A stretch of DNA of 8,882 bases from an uncultured Clostridia bacterium (GTDB lineage: Bacteria > Bacillota > Clostridia > Oscillospirales > Acutalibacteraceae), in assembly GCA_946626015.1 (NCBI GenBank), contig CAMOTT010000079.1, positions 1-8,882 of the forward strand, written 5' to 3'. This document shows, piece by piece, positions 6,169 to 8,882 of the stretch. Both the position numbers and the translations under genes were made by a program. How positions within the stretch are numbered: position 1 is the first letter of the stretch; each line of letters opens with the position of its first letter. A model generated the notes under the pieces. It was not told the origin of the DNA. It saw nothing but the letters and a program-made list of their open reading frames with translations, and made no database searches.

Positions 6169-7020
6169 TCATACCCCCGAGTAAGCGGAGAAGCCGCCGT
6201 CAACAGGGAGAATGACGCCTGTTACAAAGGCTGAATATTCCTCATCACAGAGGAAGTAGAGGGCGCCTGTAAGGTCGTCTGTGGTGCCGAAACGGCCAAG
6301 AGGCGTGTGGGTCAATATCTTATCTGAACGGGCTGTAAGAGTGCCGTCCGGGTTATAGAGCAGGTTCTTGTTCTGGATAGTTGAGAAGAAGCCGGGAGCA
6401 ATGGCGTTGACGCGGATGCCCACATCGGCAAAGTGTACCGCCATCCACTGGGTAAAGTTGGAGATGCCTGCCTTGGCCGCGGAATACGCGGGAATACGGG
6501 TAAGGGGACGGTAGGCGTTCATTGAGGAAATATTGATGATGGATACGTTCTCGCGGCCCACCATATCAACGGCAAAGGCCTGGGTCGTGATAAGGGTGCC
6601 CAGGAAATTGAGGTTGAAAACGAACTGGATCCCGTCAGCGTCAAGATCAAAGAAGGTCTTTATGCCCTCCGCCTTCTCGGTGAGGTCGGACAGCTCGAAG
6701 GTATCCTTGCTTGTTGTGCCCTTGGGGTTGTTGCCGCCTGCGCCGTTAATGAGGATGTCGCAGACGCCCAGCTCGGAGTTCACCTTTTCACGGGCAGCGT
6801 CCATGCTGGCCTTGTCCAGCACGTTGCAGCCAACAGCGATAGCCGTGCCGCCCTCTGCCTTTATCTCGTCCACAACTGCCTGAGCGGCCTCCTGACGAAG
6901 GTCAAGAACAGCGACCTTGACGCCTGACCTTGCGAGATCCTTGGCAAATCCGCTGCAAAGCACTCCGCCGCCGCCTGTGATAACCGCAACTCTGCCCTCT
7001 AAATTCTTGTGCTTGATCAT
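6169..7020 (-). CDS. SDR-family oxidoreductase, D-mannonate oxidoreductase / fructuronate reductase-like
   Basis: A 283-residue short-chain dehydrogenase/reductase. The cofactor loop is ITGGGGVLCSGFA (14-26), a variant of the classical TGxxxGxG that I associate with the YjmF/UxuB-type SDRs. The NGAGG motif is at 92-96, the FNLNFLG segment at 135-141, the catalytic Ser at 165/166 (NISS), and Tyr179 and Lys183 lie in YSAAK. The APGFF and VDGGFSAY ends are also typical. Asp40 at the end of the second strand suggests NAD(H) preference. The assignment to fructuronate/mannonate chemistry rests on overall resemblance and is moderate; another sugar-acid or polyol ketoreductase is possible. AGGAGT (7027-7032), 6 bases before ATG, supports the start. 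It follows the fused isomerase/dehydrogenase gene and precedes the ABC genes without a gap. Confidence 0.85.
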   Translation of the reverse strand: MIKHKNLEGRVAVITGGGGVLCSGFAKDLARSGVKVAVLDLRQEAAQAVVDEIKAEGGTAIAVGCNVLDKASMDAAREKVNSELGVCDILINGAGGNNPKGTTSKDTFELSDLTEKAEGIKTFFDLDADGIQFVFNLNFLGTLITTQAFAVDMVGRENVSIINISSMNAYRPLTRIPAYSAAKAGISNFTQWMAVHFADVGIRVNAIAPGFFSTIQNKNLLYNPDGTLTARSDKILTHTPLGRFGTTDDLTGALYFLCDEEYSAFVTGVILPVDGGFSAYSGV

Positions 7021-7056
7021 AATATTACTCCTAACTCATTATTGATTATTAAAGAA

Positions 7057-7098
7057 TCGGCTGGATCAAAAGTGGCTCCGCACATCTGATACAGCCGA
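7057..7098 (-). other. Intercistronic hairpin between the fused oxidoreductase and SDR genes
   Basis: A 7-base-pair stem, TCGGCTG/CAGCCGA (7057-7063 with 7092-7098), extends past one mismatch by four more pairs (ATCA/TGAT) on the minus strand. It is followed by TTCTTTAATA. The tail is too poor in T for a firm terminator. It may be a leaky terminator, or an RNA processing or stabilising structure that sets the ratio of the two products. Confidence 0.5.
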
Positions 7099-7106
7099 AA
7101 TTATTA

Positions 7107-8882
7107 TTATTTTGCGAAGCTGTTGTTCATATCTTCCGCAACGCTTTCGTTGACGTTTGTCTTGACCTTGGAGGTAGCGACCCTCTTCTGAAGCTCTTCA
7201 TAGAAAAGATCATCGTCAAAGGGAAGCTCGATCTCCTTGTTCAGCCATGAGGAAAGGTGAGCCGCGTTGGAGATAGTCAGGCCGTTTATGCCCTCGCAGC
7301 CATCCGCGTACATGGGCTCGCCGCGAAGAATGTGAGCCGCAAATGAGTTGATGATACCCACGTGCTGATCTCCGCTGCCGCCGGGAAGCTCGATCTCAAT
7401 ATGCTCGCAATCGGGCTTGGTAAAGCCTGAGGTTGCGGTCTTGATATGCTCCGAGATGGAGCAGGCAAGCTTGTCAAAAGTCAGCTTGCCGTCGCAGTAA
7501 ACGAGCTTGCCTTTGTCAAGGGTGATTTCAAATCTGTTGGTGCCGGGAGCGTCGCCGGTGGAAGTGATGAACACACCCGTCGCGCCGTTGGGATACTCGG
7601 CGTAAATCGTAACGTCATCCTCGACCTCTATGTCGTGCCACTTGCCCATATGGCAGGTAGCTCTGATCTTGGAGGGCATACCGCAGATCCACTGCCACAA
7701 GTCAAGGTTGTGGGGGCACTGGTTGAGCAGCACTCCGCCGCCTTCTCCCGCCCATGTGGCGCGCCATCCGCCTGAATTGTAATAATACTGGGTGCGGTAC
7801 CAGTCGGTGATGATCCAGTTCACGCGCCTGATCTCGCCGTACTCGCCGCTCTGAACCATCTCGCGCATCTTTTGATAGGCGGGGTTGGTGCGCTGATTGA
7901 ACATCATTGTGAACACCTTGTCGCTCTTAGCGGCGACGGCGTTCATCTCCTTGACCTGCTTGGTATAAACACCTGCGGGTTTTTCGGATATAACATTAAG
8001 CTCCTTGCCAAGCGCCTCTATAACAAGGGGCGGATGGAAGTAGTGGGGGGTGGCGATAATAACGCTGTTGCAAAGTCCGCTGTCAAACAGCTCCGTAGCC
8101 GTGTTGAAAACCGCAACGCCGGGGAGATCCTTCTGAGCGGCTTCAAGGCGGTCGGGTTTGATATCCGCAACCGCAGTCACCACAACTTCCTTAAAGCAGC
8201 CCTTGCGGAAATTGTTCATATGGCCGGAACCCATATTACCGTAACCGACTATGCCGAGCTTGATCGGCGTGACTTGATCCAGAACCTCTTTTATGGCGTC
8301 GCAGGCAGCCTTGAAGCTCTCGGCGGAGCTTGCATACTGGAACGCTTTGCTGTCAGCCAACCTGTTGATGGTGCCGTTACTGGCCTCAAGGGACTCAAGA
8401 CCGTCGAACACCCTGAGGTGAGGTTCAAGAGTAAGGAAATAGGGGCACTGATGCTGCGCCGCAAGCTTAAGGAGCTCCACAAAATTCGCGTCGCCCTTGC
8501 CGGCAGGGGTGATCTGCTTGTCCTCCTTGCGGGCGTCCTTGACGTGGAAGTATGTAATACGGTCCTCAAGCATACGGTAAGCCGGGAGGACATCCACGCC
8601 GCACTCGATAAAGTTTGCCGGGTCAAAGATGCAGCCTATGTCGTCGCCGATGGCGTCAAGTATCTCTATGCAGCGCTCCGGAACGTCGCCGTAAATGTGC
8701 TTCTCGTTCTCGTGGCAGCAGGTAACGCCCTGAGCCTTGGCATACCTTGCCATCTCACCCACGCGGCGGATGACCTCGTCCTTATACTCGTTGAAGTCCT
8801 CGCCGTTTCTGAAATAGAAGCTGAATATGCGGATGTAGGAGGCCTCCAATATCTTAGCGACATCAACCGTGTTTTTGAACGC
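7107..8882 (-). CDS. Fusion: xylose-isomerase-like TIM barrel plus Gfo/Idh/MocA dehydrogenase (N-terminus outside window)
   Basis: The reading frame is open to the right edge, giving 591 visible residues; a TTG at 8847-8849 is internal, since AFKNTVDVAKILEASYIR reads through it without a stop. Visible residues about 1-200 are the C-terminal part of a sugar-phosphate isomerase/epimerase type TIM barrel. Candidate metal ligands are Glu58 (HENEKH), Asp87 (CIFDPANF), His113 (YFHVKDA) and Glu153 (TLEPH). After a short linker, IKLGIVGYGNMG (about 207-218) opens a Rossmann domain. EKPAG (300-304) carries the family's catalytic Lys301. A Gfo/Idh C-terminal domain follows, with NQCPHNLDLWQW holding His391 and Asp394. 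Together these suggest NAD(P)-linked oxidation coupled to isomerisation of a sugar, inositol or sugar acid; the substrate is not known. It is first of the visible minus-strand cluster. Confidence 0.9.
   Translation of the reverse strand, partial: AFKNTVDVAKILEASYIRIFSFYFRNGEDFNEYKDEVIRRVGEMARYAKAQGVTCCHENEKHIYGDVPERCIEILDAIGDDIGCIFDPANFIECGVDVLPAYRMLEDRITYFHVKDARKEDKQITPAGKGDANFVELLKLAAQHQCPYFLTLEPHLRVFDGLESLEASNGTINRLADSKAFQYASSAESFKAACDAIKEVLDQVTPIKLGIVGYGNMGSGHMNNFRKGCFKEVVVTAVADIKPDRLEAAQKDLPGVAVFNTATELFDSGLCNSVIIATPHYFHPPLVIEALGKELNVISEKPAGVYTKQVKEMNAVAAKSDKVFTMMFNQRTNPAYQKMREMVQSGEYGEIRRVNWIITDWYRTQYYYNSGGWRATWAGEGGGVLLNQCPHNLDLWQWICGMPSKIRATCHMGKWHDIEVEDDVTIYAEYPNGATGVFITSTGDAPGTNRFEITLDKGKLVYCDGKLTFDKLACSISEHIKTATSGFTKPDCEHIEIELPGGSGDQHVGIINSFAAHILRGEPMYADGCEGINGLTISNAAHLSSWLNKEIELPFDDDLFYEELQKRVATSKVKTNVNESVAEDMNNSFAK

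Noticed and set aside
8847..8849. TTG as the true start of the fused oxidoreductase
   Set aside because: The frame is open to the window edge and the upstream residues continue a TIM-barrel helix, so the TTG is an internal leucine codon.

Overview
This window looks like part of a low-to-mid-GC Bacillota genome, most likely a gut-type Clostridia (Oscillospiraceae-like). The evidence is strong Shine-Dalgarno sites, sigma-A type promoters, a lysine riboswitch with an intrinsic terminator, and an ABC exporter permease of a type common in Bacillota. This placement is an inference from gene content; no 16S rRNA or other phylogenetic marker is present.

Left part (1-2320). A minus-strand gene with a signal peptide runs off the left edge. 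Its leader is a complete lysine riboswitch unit: a near-consensus promoter (480-508), an aptamer (302-459) whose helices and L2-L3 kissing-loop complementarity can be traced base by base, and a terminator hairpin (249-280) just before the ribosome binding site. The gene is therefore probably for lysine uptake or biosynthesis. Diverging from it, a plus-strand gene (691-1479) encodes a small amidohydrolase-fold protein in which several expected metal-ligand positions are replaced, so it may be a pseudoenzyme. A poor 327-base stretch follows, holding a hairpin and a possible tiny minus-strand ORF. Next comes a plus-strand GNAT acetyltransferase (1807-2253) with a clear promoter and a C-terminal cysteine cluster. 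A bidirectional terminator (2269-2313) closes the left part.

Right part (2321-8882). Five genes lie on the minus strand and probably form one transcription unit, read from the right edge leftward. The first is a fusion of a xylose-isomerase-like TIM barrel to a Gfo/Idh/MocA dehydrogenase, with its N-terminus beyond the window. The others are a fructuronate-reductase-like SDR, an ABC ATPase 3 bases downstream of it, an ABC exporter permease overlapping the ATPase by 4 bases, and an M28-like metallopeptidase homologue after a 138-base gap. The first two suggest catabolism of a sugar, polyol or sugar acid. The tight joining of the SDR to the exporter pair, and the peptidase at the end, make the cluster functionally mixed. 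The gap before the peptidase may hold its own weak promoter.

The clearest regulatory element is the lysine riboswitch. The points most worth a second look are the ligand-poor amidohydrolase, the two-domain isomerase/dehydrogenase fusion, and the SDR-ABC-peptidase arrangement. I saw no CRISPR array, insertion sequence, tRNA, rRNA or prophage gene.
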